From assembly GCA_041649635.1 (NCBI GenBank), contig JBAZMV010000002.1:227155-291154 (forward strand): 64,000 nucleotides of DNA, in the 5' to 3' direction. The DNA is from Dehalococcoidia bacterium. Lineage in GTDB: Bacteria > Chloroflexota > Dehalococcoidia > E44-bin15. Under the pieces are notes generated by a model. That model worked only from the letters and a program-made list of their open reading frames with translations. It had not been told where the DNA came from and did no database searches. Made by a program: the position numbers and the translations under genes. Positions 9,399-17,595 of the stretch are shown piece by piece (positions within the stretch are counted from its first letter, which is position 1; the number at the start of each line of letters is the position of its first letter).

Positions 9399-9428
9399 TT
9401 GCCTTTAACATAACCGCTATGTTATCAT
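9399..9428 (+). promoter_or_regulatory. recA promoter with an inverted repeat in the spacer (candidate SOS operator)
   Basis: TTGCCT at 9399-9404, an 18-bp spacer and TATCAT at 9423-9428. The spacer carries a perfect hyphenated palindrome, TAACATA at 9406-9412 and TATGTTA at 9418-9424 separated by 5 bp. A repressor bound here would block RNA polymerase. The link to LexA is inference from position in front of recA. Confidence 0.5.
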
Positions 9429-9464
9429 TCCCTTACAGTCAATACGTTGACACCAAGGAGTAAA

Positions 9465-10487
9465 ATGGCCACAGAAAAGCAAAAAGCCCTCGATTTAGCG
9501 GTCAGCCAGATTGAGAAGCAGTTTGGCAAAGGCTCTATCATGAAGCTGGGCGAGGACTCGATCAAGGCTTCCATTGAATTCATACCGACAGGAGCCATTT
9601 CACTGGATTTAGCCTTGGGAATAGGCGGCATTCCGAGGGGGCGTATTACCGAGATATTCGGCCCGGAGATGAGCGGAAAGTCGACCCTGGCCCTTTATAT
9701 CATCGCCAACGCTCAGGCTAACGGCGGAACCGCGGCGTATATAGACGCGGAGCATGCTATGGACCCGTCGTACGCTTCCAATTGCGGTGTCAAGGTAAAG
9801 GATCTGTTGATCTCCCAGCCGGACACGGGAGAGCAGGCGCTTGAGATAGCGGAAGCGCTGGTCAGGAGCGGGGCGGTCGACGTAGTTGTGATAGACAGCG
9901 TTGCCGCGCTTGTCCCGCGCGCCGAGCTTGAGGGAGACATGGGGGACGCCTTCGTCGGGCTGCAGGCCCGATTGATGTCTCAGGCTCTTAGAAAACTTAC
10001 ATCGGCTATTCACAGGTCACATACCTCGGTAATATTTATAAATCAACTGCGGGAAAAGGTGGGAGTGTTCTTCGGAAATCCCGAGGTCACTCCGGGCGGA
10101 AGGGCGCTCAAGTTCTACAGCTCGGTACGCATCGATCTCAGACGGGCCGATACCCTGAAAAAAGGAGACGTTATAATAGGAAGCCGTGTCAAGGCCAAAG
10201 TAGTGAAAAACAAGGTAGCGCCTCCATTTAAAACCGCCGAGTTCGACATCCTCTTCGACGAGGGTGTCAGCACGGAAGGATGTCTTCTCGATCTCGGCGT
10301 CAGCCTTGGAGTGGTAAGCAAGTCAGGTGCTTTCTATACATACAACGACAGCCGTATAGGGCAGGGCAGGGAGAACGCCAGGGATTACTTGAAAGAGCAC
10401 AATGAAATCGCTAAAGAAATCGAGCAGCAGATCCGGGCGCAGGCTTTTAAGGCTCCTGCCGCTGCCGATAGCGAAGCAGTTGAATAG
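9465..10487 (+). CDS. recA: recombinase RecA
   Basis: 340 residues. RecA forms ATP-dependent filaments on single-stranded DNA, drives strand exchange and triggers LexA cleavage. Walker A is GPEMSGKST, preceded by the conserved LALGIGGIPRGRITEI. The loop region has NQLREKVGVFFGNPEVTPGGRALKFYSSVR-type sequence. The start is ATG at 9465 with AAGGAG at 9455-9460. An in-frame TTG upstream at 9447 lacks a site. recX follows after a terminator. Confidence 0.98.
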   Translation: MATEKQKALDLAVSQIEKQFGKGSIMKLGEDSIKASIEFIPTGAISLDLALGIGGIPRGRITEIFGPEMSGKSTLALYIIANAQANGGTAAYIDAEHAMDPSYASNCGVKVKDLLISQPDTGEQALEIAEALVRSGAVDVVVIDSVAALVPRAELEGDMGDAFVGLQARLMSQALRKLTSAIHRSHTSVIFINQLREKVGVFFGNPEVTPGGRALKFYSSVRIDLRRADTLKKGDVIIGSRVKAKVVKNKVAPPFKTAEFDILFDEGVSTEGCLLDLGVSLGVVSKSGAFYTYNDSRIGQGRENARDYLKEHNEIAKEIEQQIRAQAFKAPAAADSEAVE

Positions 10488-10530
10488 TCCAACCCGATAT
10501 TGATAAATCATCATCGGGACAGTGTTTGGT

Positions 10531-10566
10531 AAGGCTGGGGAATGTGCTGCCAGCCTTTTATTTTTT
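10531..10566 (+). terminator. rho-independent terminator after recA
   Basis: Stem AAGGCTGG / CCAGCCTT with an 11-nt loop, followed by TTATTTTTT. It lies inside the longest open frame for recX, which argues that recX starts downstream of it. Confidence 0.75.
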
Positions 10567-10578
10567 AAATGGCGGGCG

Positions 10579-11088
10579 ATGAGAAAGAAATATATTTGCT
10601 ACAAGGATAAAGTTGATTCCTCCAGGGGTAGAAAGGACTCCTGGGAGGAATGCTTGAAATCGGCATATCGCCTGCTGGGATATCGTCAGCGAAGTGAGAT
10701 CGAGCTGAGAGATAAGCTCAACGGCAAGTTCACAAAAGCTGCTGTTGACACCGTGATCGAGCATTTGCGTGGTAAACATATGATCGATGACGCAGCGTTC
10801 GCGCAGTATTGGCGGGAACGGAGACAAACCTTAAGCCCTCGCAGCGGGAGACTGGTTGCCGTCGAACTGCGTAAGAAGGGCGTCGATAAAGAGGTGATTA
10901 ACAGGGCTCTGGACGGTTATAATGACAAAGAGACCGCTTACCGCGCAGCAAAGAAGAGAGCGAAGCTGTGGTCCGGATATAGCTATGATGAATTCGTACG
11001 TAAAATGGGCGCCTTTCTGTTGCGGAGGGGGTTCAATTACGAGGTGGCTAAACAAACCGTCGACCGCTTATGGAAAGAGGGCGTTTGA
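10579..11088 (+). CDS. recX: regulatory protein RecX
   Basis: About 169 residues. RecX binds RecA filaments and limits RecA activity. The three-helix repeats are visible: SAYRLLGYRQRSEIELRDKL, then DTVIEHLRGKHMIDDAAFAQYW and GRLVAVELRKKGVDKEVI. The frame is open upstream to a GTG at 10522, but that stretch contains the recA terminator, so the ATG at 10579 is chosen. No strong ribosome site is seen. Expression may depend on read-through from recA, keeping RecX below RecA. Confidence 0.85.
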   Translation: MRKKYICYKDKVDSSRGRKDSWEECLKSAYRLLGYRQRSEIELRDKLNGKFTKAAVDTVIEHLRGKHMIDDAAFAQYWRERRQTLSPRSGRLVAVELRKKGVDKEVINRALDGYNDKETAYRAAKKRAKLWSGYSYDEFVRKMGAFLLRRGFNYEVAKQTVDRLWKEGV

Positions 11089-11093
11089 TTCTA

Positions 11094-11122
11094 TTGACTT
11101 TCACTAGTGCAGAGTTTAATAT
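11094..11122 (+). promoter_or_regulatory. sigma-70-type promoter for rny
   Basis: TTGACT at 11094-11099, a 17-bp spacer and TAATAT at 11117-11122, immediately after the recX stop and about 70 bp before rny. Confidence 0.6.
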
Positions 11123-11190
11123 GGGGCAATTCATTACAAACTTGAATAATTCAGTAATGTCCCGAAGGAAAGGGGGATAGGAATTCTATC

Positions 11191-12711
11191 ATGTGGTATG
11201 TACTAGCCGCAAGTGTCGGATTTATTTTAGGAGGCGTTCTGGTTTTCTTCGTATGGCGTATAATCATCGGCAGACGAACCCGCGCCGCGCAGATTGAAGT
11301 CGAGGCTATCCTAAACGACGCGCAGACAAAATCAAAGACAATGATGCTCGAGGCGAAAGAAGAAGCGATAAAAATTAAAGGGCAAGCTGAGAGCGATGCC
11401 AGGGAACGCCGGACCGAATTGAACAAGCAGGAAAGAAGGCTGTCGCAAAAAGAAGAAAACATCGATAAGAAGTTGGATTCGATAGAGAAAAGGGAGCGCG
11501 GCCTTGTCGACAAGGAAAAGGAAGCAGATAATCTGCGCAACCAGCTCCAGGATTTAAAGGTGAAACAGGTGCAACAGCTGGAATTGATATCGGGCATCTC
11601 CAGTTCCGAAGCGAAGAAGCTGTTAATAAAGGCTATTGAAGAAGAAGCCATGGAGGACGTGAACCGTCGCATACGGGAGATCGAGGCGCAGCTCAAGAGG
11701 AACGCGGATGAAAAGAGCCGCGAGATACTTTCTCAGTCGATTCAGCGACTGGCCACATCTGTAGTATCGGAGACAACGGTCTCCGTTGTGGCGCTGCCGA
11801 GCGATGAGATGAAGGGGCGATTGATAGGGAGAGAGGGCCGCAATATCAGGGCGCTGGAGAATGCCACCGGCGTCGACCTTATCATCGATGACACTCCTGA
11901 AGCTGTAACGATCTCCAGTTTTGATCCGGTAAGGCGCGAGATAGCACGCCTTGCTCTGGAAAAGCTGGTGCTGGACGGCAGAATTCACCCGGCAAGGATC
12001 GAGGAAATGGTCGCGTCAGCAAAGTCCGAGGTTGAAGCAACCATACTGTCTGAAGGCGAGGCGGCCATACACGAGGTTGGATTGCCCGGTTTACATCCGG
12101 AATTAATAAAACTGCTGGGACGCCTTAAGTACCGTTTCAGTTACGGACAAAACGTATTGCAGCACAGCATAGAGACGGCGCATCTTTCACGTATGATCGC
12201 CGCGGAATTGGGAATGAGAACGGACGCGGTGAAGAAAGCCGGCCTTCTTCACGATATAGGGAAAGCGGTGGACGCGCAGGTGGAAGGGCCTCACGCCAAG
12301 ATCGGCGCCGACCTGGTGAGACAGTGGGATAAGTCCATCGAAGTAGTCAATGCTATAGCCGAGCATCACGGCGAGACGGGAACAACAAGCCTTATGGGAT
12401 TTATCGTATCGGCTGCCGACGCAATCAGCGGGGGCAGGGCTGGTGCGAGGAGAGAGTCCCTCGAACATTATCTCAAGCGTCTCGAAGCTCTGGAGAGTGT
12501 CGCCAACAGCTTTGAAGGCGTGGAGAAGTCCTTCGCCATACAGGCCGGTCGCGAGATACGCATCATGGTTAAGCCGACCGAGGTTGATGATATCCAGTCT
12601 CTCAGACTTGCACGCGATATAGTGAAGAAAATAGAGGAAACTCTCGAATATCCCGGACAGATTAAGGTTACGGTGATCAGAGAGACGCGTGCCGTTGATT
12701 ACGCAAAATAG
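11191..12711 (+). CDS. rny: ribonuclease Y
   Basis: 506 residues. RNase Y is a membrane-anchored endoribonuclease that starts mRNA decay. Order of parts: one membrane helix (residues 5-25), a long charged coiled coil (about 30-190), a KH domain (SVVALPSDEMKGRLIGREGRNIRALE) and an HD domain with HSIETAHLS and LLHDIGKAVD. Length and order match the family. ymdB follows 9 bp later, a common pairing. Confidence 0.97.
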   Translation: MWYVLAASVGFILGGVLVFFVWRIIIGRRTRAAQIEVEAILNDAQTKSKTMMLEAKEEAIKIKGQAESDARERRTELNKQERRLSQKEENIDKKLDSIEKRERGLVDKEKEADNLRNQLQDLKVKQVQQLELISGISSSEAKKLLIKAIEEEAMEDVNRRIREIEAQLKRNADEKSREILSQSIQRLATSVVSETTVSVVALPSDEMKGRLIGREGRNIRALENATGVDLIIDDTPEAVTISSFDPVRREIARLALEKLVLDGRIHPARIEEMVASAKSEVEATILSEGEAAIHEVGLPGLHPELIKLLGRLKYRFSYGQNVLQHSIETAHLSRMIAAELGMRTDAVKKAGLLHDIGKAVDAQVEGPHAKIGADLVRQWDKSIEVVNAIAEHHGETGTTSLMGFIVSAADAISGGRAGARRESLEHYLKRLEALESVANSFEGVEKSFAIQAGREIRIMVKPTEVDDIQSLRLARDIVKKIEETLEYPGQIKVTVIRETRAVDYAK

Positions 12712-12720
12712 GTTTGTTCG

Positions 12721-13500
12721 ATGCGAATTCTGATGATCGGCGACGTCATAGGCAAGCCCGGGCGCAGCGCTGTTAAGCGACTGGTGCCGGAGTTGCGCTC
12801 CGAGTTCGGGCTGGACCTGGTCATAGCCAACGGCGAGAATGCCGCCGGCGGGATAGGGTTGACTCCATCTACCGCGGACGAGCTTATCGCTTCGGAAATC
12901 GATATGATAACGTCTGGAAATCATATCTGGGCGCACAAGGAAATGGCGGCATCTATAGACAGCTATCAGCAGGTGCTGCGTCCATTGAACTATCCTAAGG
13001 GAGTCGCCGGCAGGGGATATGCAGTCGTCAAGAACGCTCTGGTAGTGAGCCTTATAGGGCGCACGTTTATGAGCAGCCTCGACTGCCCGTTCCGCGCCGT
13101 AGATGAGCTTCTTGAAAGCCTTGACGGCGACAGGCCCGCCGTGACCGTCATCGATTTTCACGCCGAGGCGACGTCAGAGAAGATAGCGCTGGGATGGTAT
13201 CTCAACGGCAGGGTCAGCTCGGTAACGGGAACCCATACCCATGTCGGCACGATCGACGCGAAGATACTGCCTAAAGGCACCGCCTTCGTTACGGACATCG
13301 GCATGGTGGGCCCCGTCGAATCCGTAATTGGTGATGATATCGATTCTGTAATAGAAAGATTTCTCTTACAGACGCCGCATAGGATATCCGTAGGTAAAGG
13401 GAAAGTGGCTTTCAATTCCGTCATGATTGAAGTAGACGAAAAAACGGGCAAGGCTGCAAGTATAACCCGAATAGATCGGGAGGTCGACCTCAATGTCTAA
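12721..13500 (+). CDS. ymdB: YmdB-family metallophosphoesterase
   Basis: 259 residues of the TIGR00282 family; characterised relatives are phosphodiesterases acting on cyclic nucleotides. Metal-site motifs are GDVIGKPGR at the N-terminus, IANGENAAGG, SGNHIWAHKE (GNH) and VTGTHTHVGT near the C-terminal half. IDFHAEATSEKIALGWYLNGR is typical. It lies between rny and the PHP gene and overlaps the latter by 8 bp, so it belongs to the rny operon. Confidence 0.93.
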   Translation: MRILMIGDVIGKPGRSAVKRLVPELRSEFGLDLVIANGENAAGGIGLTPSTADELIASEIDMITSGNHIWAHKEMAASIDSYQQVLRPLNYPKGVAGRGYAVVKNALVVSLIGRTFMSSLDCPFRAVDELLESLDGDRPAVTVIDFHAEATSEKIALGWYLNGRVSSVTGTHTHVGTIDAKILPKGTAFVTDIGMVGPVESVIGDDIDSVIERFLLQTPHRISVGKGKVAFNSVMIEVDEKTGKAASITRIDREVDLNV

Positions 13501-14347
13501 AAGAGTCGACCTGCACCTGCATACAACCTACTCCGACGGGAGATTAACACCGGGGGAACTGATACAGATTGCCGCCGAGCAGGGTATCGGAGTGATAGCA
13601 ATAACCGATCACGATACTATTAATGGAATCGAACCCGCCTTGGCGGCAGCGGAGTGCTTTCCGTACGTGACAGTCATTCCCGGCGTTGAGATCAACACCG
13701 ACGTGGATCAGGGGGAAGTGCATATCCTGGGATATTTCCTGGATTATAAAAACAAACCTTTACTCAAGACCCTGGAGAGCCTGCGCAACTCACGCAAAGT
13801 ACGGGCGCAGAAGATGCTGGATAAGCTGGATGGGCTGGGGATTCATATCGAGTGGGAGCGCATATTGGAGATGGCGGACGGCGGCTCGGTGGGGCGTCCC
13901 CACATAGCACAGGCGCTGTTTGAAGGACAACACGTCGATACGCTTCAGGATGCTTTCGAGCGCTATATCGGCCGTAAAGGACCCGCGTATGCGGAGCGTG
14001 ACAGGCTGTCTCCCAGAGAGGCTGTAGAGCTTATCGCCAAAGCTAGTGGAATGCCCGTCATCGCGCACCCGGCCAGTATCAAGGACCTGGAAGAGATGAT
14101 AGTTGACTTGAAACAATCCGGCCTTGTAGGCATTGAAGCATACTATGATAACTACGATAAAAACACAGTCGAACGGCTGAGCGGTCTGGCCGCTAAGTAT
14201 GATCTGATAGCTACAGGCGGAAGCGATTTTCATGGCTTTGAAGACGATCATGAGACTCCTCTCGGCGAAGCCCGGGTGCCTTATGAGTGCTTCCAGCATC
14301 TCATGGAGCTATCGCAGAAACGCCACGAAGAACGTAAAAGTAAATGA
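13493..14347 (+). CDS. PHP-domain phosphoesterase
   Basis: 284 residues with the PHP metal-binding motifs DLHLHTTYSDG at the start, TDHDTINGI, PGVEINTD and a late GGSDFHG. Relatives include 3',5'-nucleoside bisphosphate phosphatase (TrpH/YciV type), which this resembles in length and motif order. It is translationally coupled to ymdB upstream (8-bp overlap) and to the hydrolase downstream (ATGA overlap). Substrate is not shown by the sequence. Confidence 0.88.
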   Translation: MSKRVDLHLHTTYSDGRLTPGELIQIAAEQGIGVIAITDHDTINGIEPALAAAECFPYVTVIPGVEINTDVDQGEVHILGYFLDYKNKPLLKTLESLRNSRKVRAQKMLDKLDGLGIHIEWERILEMADGGSVGRPHIAQALFEGQHVDTLQDAFERYIGRKGPAYAERDRLSPREAVELIAKASGMPVIAHPASIKDLEEMIVDLKQSGLVGIEAYYDNYDKNTVERLSGLAAKYDLIATGGSDFHGFEDDHETPLGEARVPYECFQHLMELSQKRHEERKSK

Positions 14348-15183
14348 AGTGGCATACGGAACATATCTATTTCCCTTCAGGAGACATAAAGCTCCACGGC
14401 GTGATATATCTGCCTAAAACCGAAGGCCGTTTCCCCGGCGTAGTCATGTGCCACGGTATGGCTTCGGATTACCGCTCCATGCGTCCAAGCGCGCAGCAGC
14501 TTGCCCGCAAGGGCATAGCGGCCTTCGCAATCGATATGCGGGGCCACGGCATGAGCGGGGGGACGCTTGATGGAGGCATCGGACAGGACGTAGTAGCGGC
14601 ATACAATAACTTCAAGAATCATACGAGTGTGGATGCTGAGCGTATCGGGTTGGCAGGACACAGCCTGGGGGCGCTGGCGTGTCTCTACGCGGCTTCTGTA
14701 GTGAACGGGGCTAAAGCCCTGGTGCTAATGTCTATTCCGTCCGACATCGGGAGCATGGCCGAGTTCTGGCAGCCGATGAGAAAAGAAGCGGAGCGTCTCG
14801 GCACACCCGTTCTCGAGTTTCCCAAAATCGGCCCGCTTCCATACTACGGCTGGTTGAACCAGCAGGTCTCAAGGGCATGGATGATTTTCCGTAAATACAA
14901 AATGCGCATAGACATAGAGCATGATACGGAATCCTGGCTTTCATTGCTCCCTTTGTCGAACATAGATAAGATCGGCGATATTCCAAAGTTGCTTATTCAC
15001 AGCAAGGGGGACAAATGGCTGCCTTATGAGAAGACCGTTGCTTTGTATGAGAAAGCACAGCAGCCCAAAGATATGGTATTATCCGAAGGCGGATATCACG
15101 TCACCCCGCTGCTTCCCGGCTCCCTTAGGAGTAAGTGGATATCTTGGACAGCTTCGACTCTTAAAGGAAAAGGCGACCGATAA
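14344..15183 (+). CDS. alpha/beta hydrolase
   Basis: 279 residues. The fold is marked by the oxyanion region GVVMCHGMASDYRSMRP, the nucleophile elbow GLAGHSLGALA (Ser), a later acidic region SKGDKWLP and the catalytic His in EGGYHVTPLLPG. It resembles monoacylglycerol-lipase or dipeptidyl-peptidase-like hydrolases. It has no signal peptide. It overlaps its neighbours by 4 bp (ATGA) and 1 bp (TAATG), so it is part of the same operon as plsY and could act on lipids, which is inference. Confidence 0.85.
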   Translation: MKWHTEHIYFPSGDIKLHGVIYLPKTEGRFPGVVMCHGMASDYRSMRPSAQQLARKGIAAFAIDMRGHGMSGGTLDGGIGQDVVAAYNNFKNHTSVDAERIGLAGHSLGALACLYAASVVNGAKALVLMSIPSDIGSMAEFWQPMRKEAERLGTPVLEFPKIGPLPYYGWLNQQVSRAWMIFRKYKMRIDIEHDTESWLSLLPLSNIDKIGDIPKLLIHSKGDKWLPYEKTVALYEKAQQPKDMVLSEGGYHVTPLLPGSLRSKWISWTASTLKGKGDR

Positions 15184-15896
15184 TGTCATATTATCCGATG
15201 ATATTGCTGGCAATAGGGGCGTATCTCCTCGGCTCGGTGCCCGCGGCTTACATAGCCGGACGGGCGTTCAGGGGCGTCGATATCAGGGAATACGGCAGCG
15301 GCATAGCCAGCGGATCGAATGTGTGGCATTCCGTTGCGAAGTGGGCCATTGTTCCAGTCGGCATTTTCGATCTTTTTAAGGGAATAATACCGGTCCTGGT
15401 CGCGATGCATCTGCATCTTACCGTAGGCGGCAGCGAGGTGGCGGCGCAGGGCATCGGCGCGCTTGCCGCTATGGCGGGCCATAGCTGGTCGGTGTTCTTC
15501 AAGTTCGGTGGGGGCAGGGGTGTCACCCCCATGCTGGGGGCCTTGGGTTTCTTCGCGCCATGGGAACTTATGATATTCGTCGCGGTCTGGGTGGGAGGAT
15601 TAGGGTTGTTCAAGAACTCGCCCCTCTTCATGATGGTGGCCACTTTGGCCATGATAATCGCAAGTCCTTTCCTTTCTAATCCATATATGTCGCCGGACGA
15701 ACAGCTTACCGCCACCTGGTTTCTCATCGGCATGGCTCTGCTGTTAATCATTAAAAGAATCATAGCCGAGCGCCCCATTCCACGCGATAACTGGAAGCAG
15801 GTTATGCTTTGCCGACTCCTGTACGACAGGGATACGCGCAAACGTACGGATTGGATATACAGAAAGCCCATCAAATATACGGATACGAAATATTAG
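15183..15896 (+). CDS. plsY: glycerol-3-phosphate acyltransferase PlsY
   Basis: 237 residues, a little longer than the usual 200 because of a basic C-terminal tail. PlsY transfers the acyl group of acyl-phosphate to glycerol-3-phosphate, the first step of phospholipid synthesis. Visible motifs: LLGSVPAAYIAG with the SGxxGxxN-like region GSGIASGSNVWHSVA, FDLFKGIIPV, GHSWSVFFKFGGGRGV and late membrane segments. The GSGIASGSN loop is slightly divergent from the standard SGNxGxTN. It begins in a TAATG overlap with the hydrolase. Confidence 0.85.
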   Translation: MSYYPMILLAIGAYLLGSVPAAYIAGRAFRGVDIREYGSGIASGSNVWHSVAKWAIVPVGIFDLFKGIIPVLVAMHLHLTVGGSEVAAQGIGALAAMAGHSWSVFFKFGGGRGVTPMLGALGFFAPWELMIFVAVWVGGLGLFKNSPLFMMVATLAMIIASPFLSNPYMSPDEQLTATWFLIGMALLLIIKRIIAERPIPRDNWKQVMLCRLLYDRDTRKRTDWIYRKPIKYTDTKY

Positions 15897-15914
15897 TCTT
15901 TGACAGAGGGTGAT

Positions 15915-16559
15915 ATGGAAATAACCTTTATCAAAGTAAGAGACCTTAATGAAGCCTGGTGGAAATGCATCCGCGAGGTGCTGACGAATGGCTATGAATA
16001 TACCATCGACAGCGGCAGCTACGCCGGGCAGAAACGCAAGGAGTTCGATTTCGTCGTTGTGCACATCGAGCATCCCGGCACCAGGCCTCTTGTGCCTACA
16101 GTGCCGGAAGGTGTTCCGCCGCCGACCGATATCGAATATGTCGAGAGGGATTACCTGCCGTACCTGATGTCCAACTTAAAGCAGGCGAATGAGACCTATA
16201 CCTACGGCGAGGACATCGAGCAACAATTCCTCGAGATCGTGGAGATGTATAAGAAGGGCTTCAATACTAATCAGGCCACGATGACGGTCGGCAACCGCGA
16301 CTCAATCTATCTAAGCGACCCGCCCTGCCTGCGCATCATCGACACGAGGGTGAGATACGGCAAGCTGCACTACGTCGTTTATTTCCGGTCGTGGGACCTG
16401 TACGCGGGATTCCCTAACAACCTGGCGGGCATCCAGATGATGAAGGAATGCATGGCCGGAGAGATCGGCGTGGAGGACGGCGAGATCATCGCGGTGAGCA
16501 AAGGGCTGCATCTTTACGAGCACAACTGGGAAGTTGCCAGGATGGTAGCCGGACTGTAA
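15915..16559 (+). CDS. thyA: thymidylate synthase, archaeal (methanogen) type
   Basis: About 214 residues, much shorter than bacterial ThyA. It should methylate dUMP to dTMP with methylene-tetrahydrofolate. YTYGEDIEQQ, the catalytic-Cys region DPPCLRIIDTR, YFRSWDLYAGFPNNLAGIQ and the final SKGLHLYEHNWEVA match the archaeal-type family recalled as TIGR03283. ATG at 15915 follows GAGGG; a TTG lies upstream at 15900. The gene sits 18 bp after plsY. Confidence 0.85.
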   Translation: MEITFIKVRDLNEAWWKCIREVLTNGYEYTIDSGSYAGQKRKEFDFVVVHIEHPGTRPLVPTVPEGVPPPTDIEYVERDYLPYLMSNLKQANETYTYGEDIEQQFLEIVEMYKKGFNTNQATMTVGNRDSIYLSDPPCLRIIDTRVRYGKLHYVVYFRSWDLYAGFPNNLAGIQMMKECMAGEIGVEDGEIIAVSKGLHLYEHNWEVARMVAGL

Positions 16560-16590
16560 ATTCCCCAAAATTCGTATACAGGAGACGTGA

Positions 16591-17067
16591 ATGGCGGTAA
16601 AGGTCAACGTTTTCCATGACGGTTTGCAGAAAACCATAGAATATTTCATTCAGAAGTGCAGCCCTTCGTTCAACGATATCCTCAGCTTCAGCATCGATTC
16701 GCAGGACTTCGATATCGGGATAATAAACTTCTCGAACCGCGACGAGCTTATAGGCAACCCGGTACAGCGCATACTGCACGGCGGTGTCATATCGTCGATC
16801 CTGGATGTCGCCGGCGGCCATACCGTGTTCATGCAGGTTTACAAGGACATAATGGATGAACCGCTTGAGAAACAGGCGCAGATTCTGGGCAAGCTGGGCA
16901 CCATCGACTTGCGGATAGACTACCTGCGTCCCGGAAGAGGCAATGCTTTCACAGCGAAAGGCTACATACTCAGAAAAGGGAACAAGGTGGCAGTAACACG
17001 CATGGAGCTGCACAACGAGGAAGATTTGCTGATAGCTGTGGGTACCGGGACTTACGCGCTGGGCTAG
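16591..17067 (+). CDS. PaaI-family hotdog-fold thioesterase, copy 1
   Basis: 158 residues with the hotdog thioesterase pattern LHGGVISSILDVAGGHTV followed by GTIDLRIDYLRPGR and KVAVTRMEL. Family members hydrolyse acyl-CoA thioesters. It is closely similar along its whole length to the next gene, so the pair is a tandem duplication. The ATG has AGGAGA upstream. Proximity to plsY suggests acyl-chain metabolism, which is inference. Confidence 0.87.
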   Translation: MAVKVNVFHDGLQKTIEYFIQKCSPSFNDILSFSIDSQDFDIGIINFSNRDELIGNPVQRILHGGVISSILDVAGGHTVFMQVYKDIMDEPLEKQAQILGKLGTIDLRIDYLRPGRGNAFTAKGYILRKGNKVAVTRMELHNEEDLLIAVGTGTYALG

Positions 17068-17090
17068 AGTGACCTGCGAGGAATGCGACG

Positions 17091-17564
17091 ATGGACGACA
17101 AAAGCTCTCAGGACGAGGAACTCCGACAGGCAATAGACTTCTTCTTCAAGCACGCCGGTCCTCAGTTCGTTCAATTCCTGGGATTCAGCATCGATTCCAC
17201 AGATTTCGACAGCGGTGTTATTACCTTCGGCATGGACGATCGCCTCGTCGGCAATCGCTACTATAGGATGCTGCACGGCGGCGTCATCTCATCGATCCTG
17301 GATATCGCGGGCGGGGTCACGGTATACCTGCAAGTGATGAAAGAGTTCAGAGGGAAAGACCACGAAAAGCAGGTGGAAAGGCTGAGCAAGATAGGAACCA
17401 TCGATATCAGGGTGGACTTTCTCAGTCCCGGCAGGGGCGAAAGGTTCACCGCCAGAGGCTATATGCTCCGCAAGGGCGGCAAGGTTGCCGTCACGCGCAT
17501 GGAGCTGCGCAATGAGAAAGCTGTGCTTATCGCCGTAGCAACGGGAACATACGCGGTGGGGTAG
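17091..17564 (+). CDS. PaaI-family hotdog-fold thioesterase, copy 2
   Basis: 157 residues with LHGGVISSILDIAGGVTV, GTIDIRVDFLSPGRGE and KVAVTRMELRNE. It is a paralogue of the preceding gene, 23 bp downstream. Conservation is strongest in the active-site helix and the core strands, while the N-terminal 30 residues have diverged, so substrate range may differ between the two. It is the last gene before the strand switch. Confidence 0.87.
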   Translation: MDDKSSQDEELRQAIDFFFKHAGPQFVQFLGFSIDSTDFDSGVITFGMDDRLVGNRYYRMLHGGVISSILDIAGGVTVYLQVMKEFRGKDHEKQVERLSKIGTIDIRVDFLSPGRGERFTARGYMLRKGGKVAVTRMELRNEKAVLIAVATGTYAVG

Positions 17565-17595
17565 CACGACAAACTGGATGCAGCGGACTCAATCA

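Noticed and set aside
12187..13161. Long open frame on the minus strand opposite rny and ymdB (324 codons)
   Set aside because: It lies wholly opposite well-supported genes and has no family motif; it is a codon-bias shadow.
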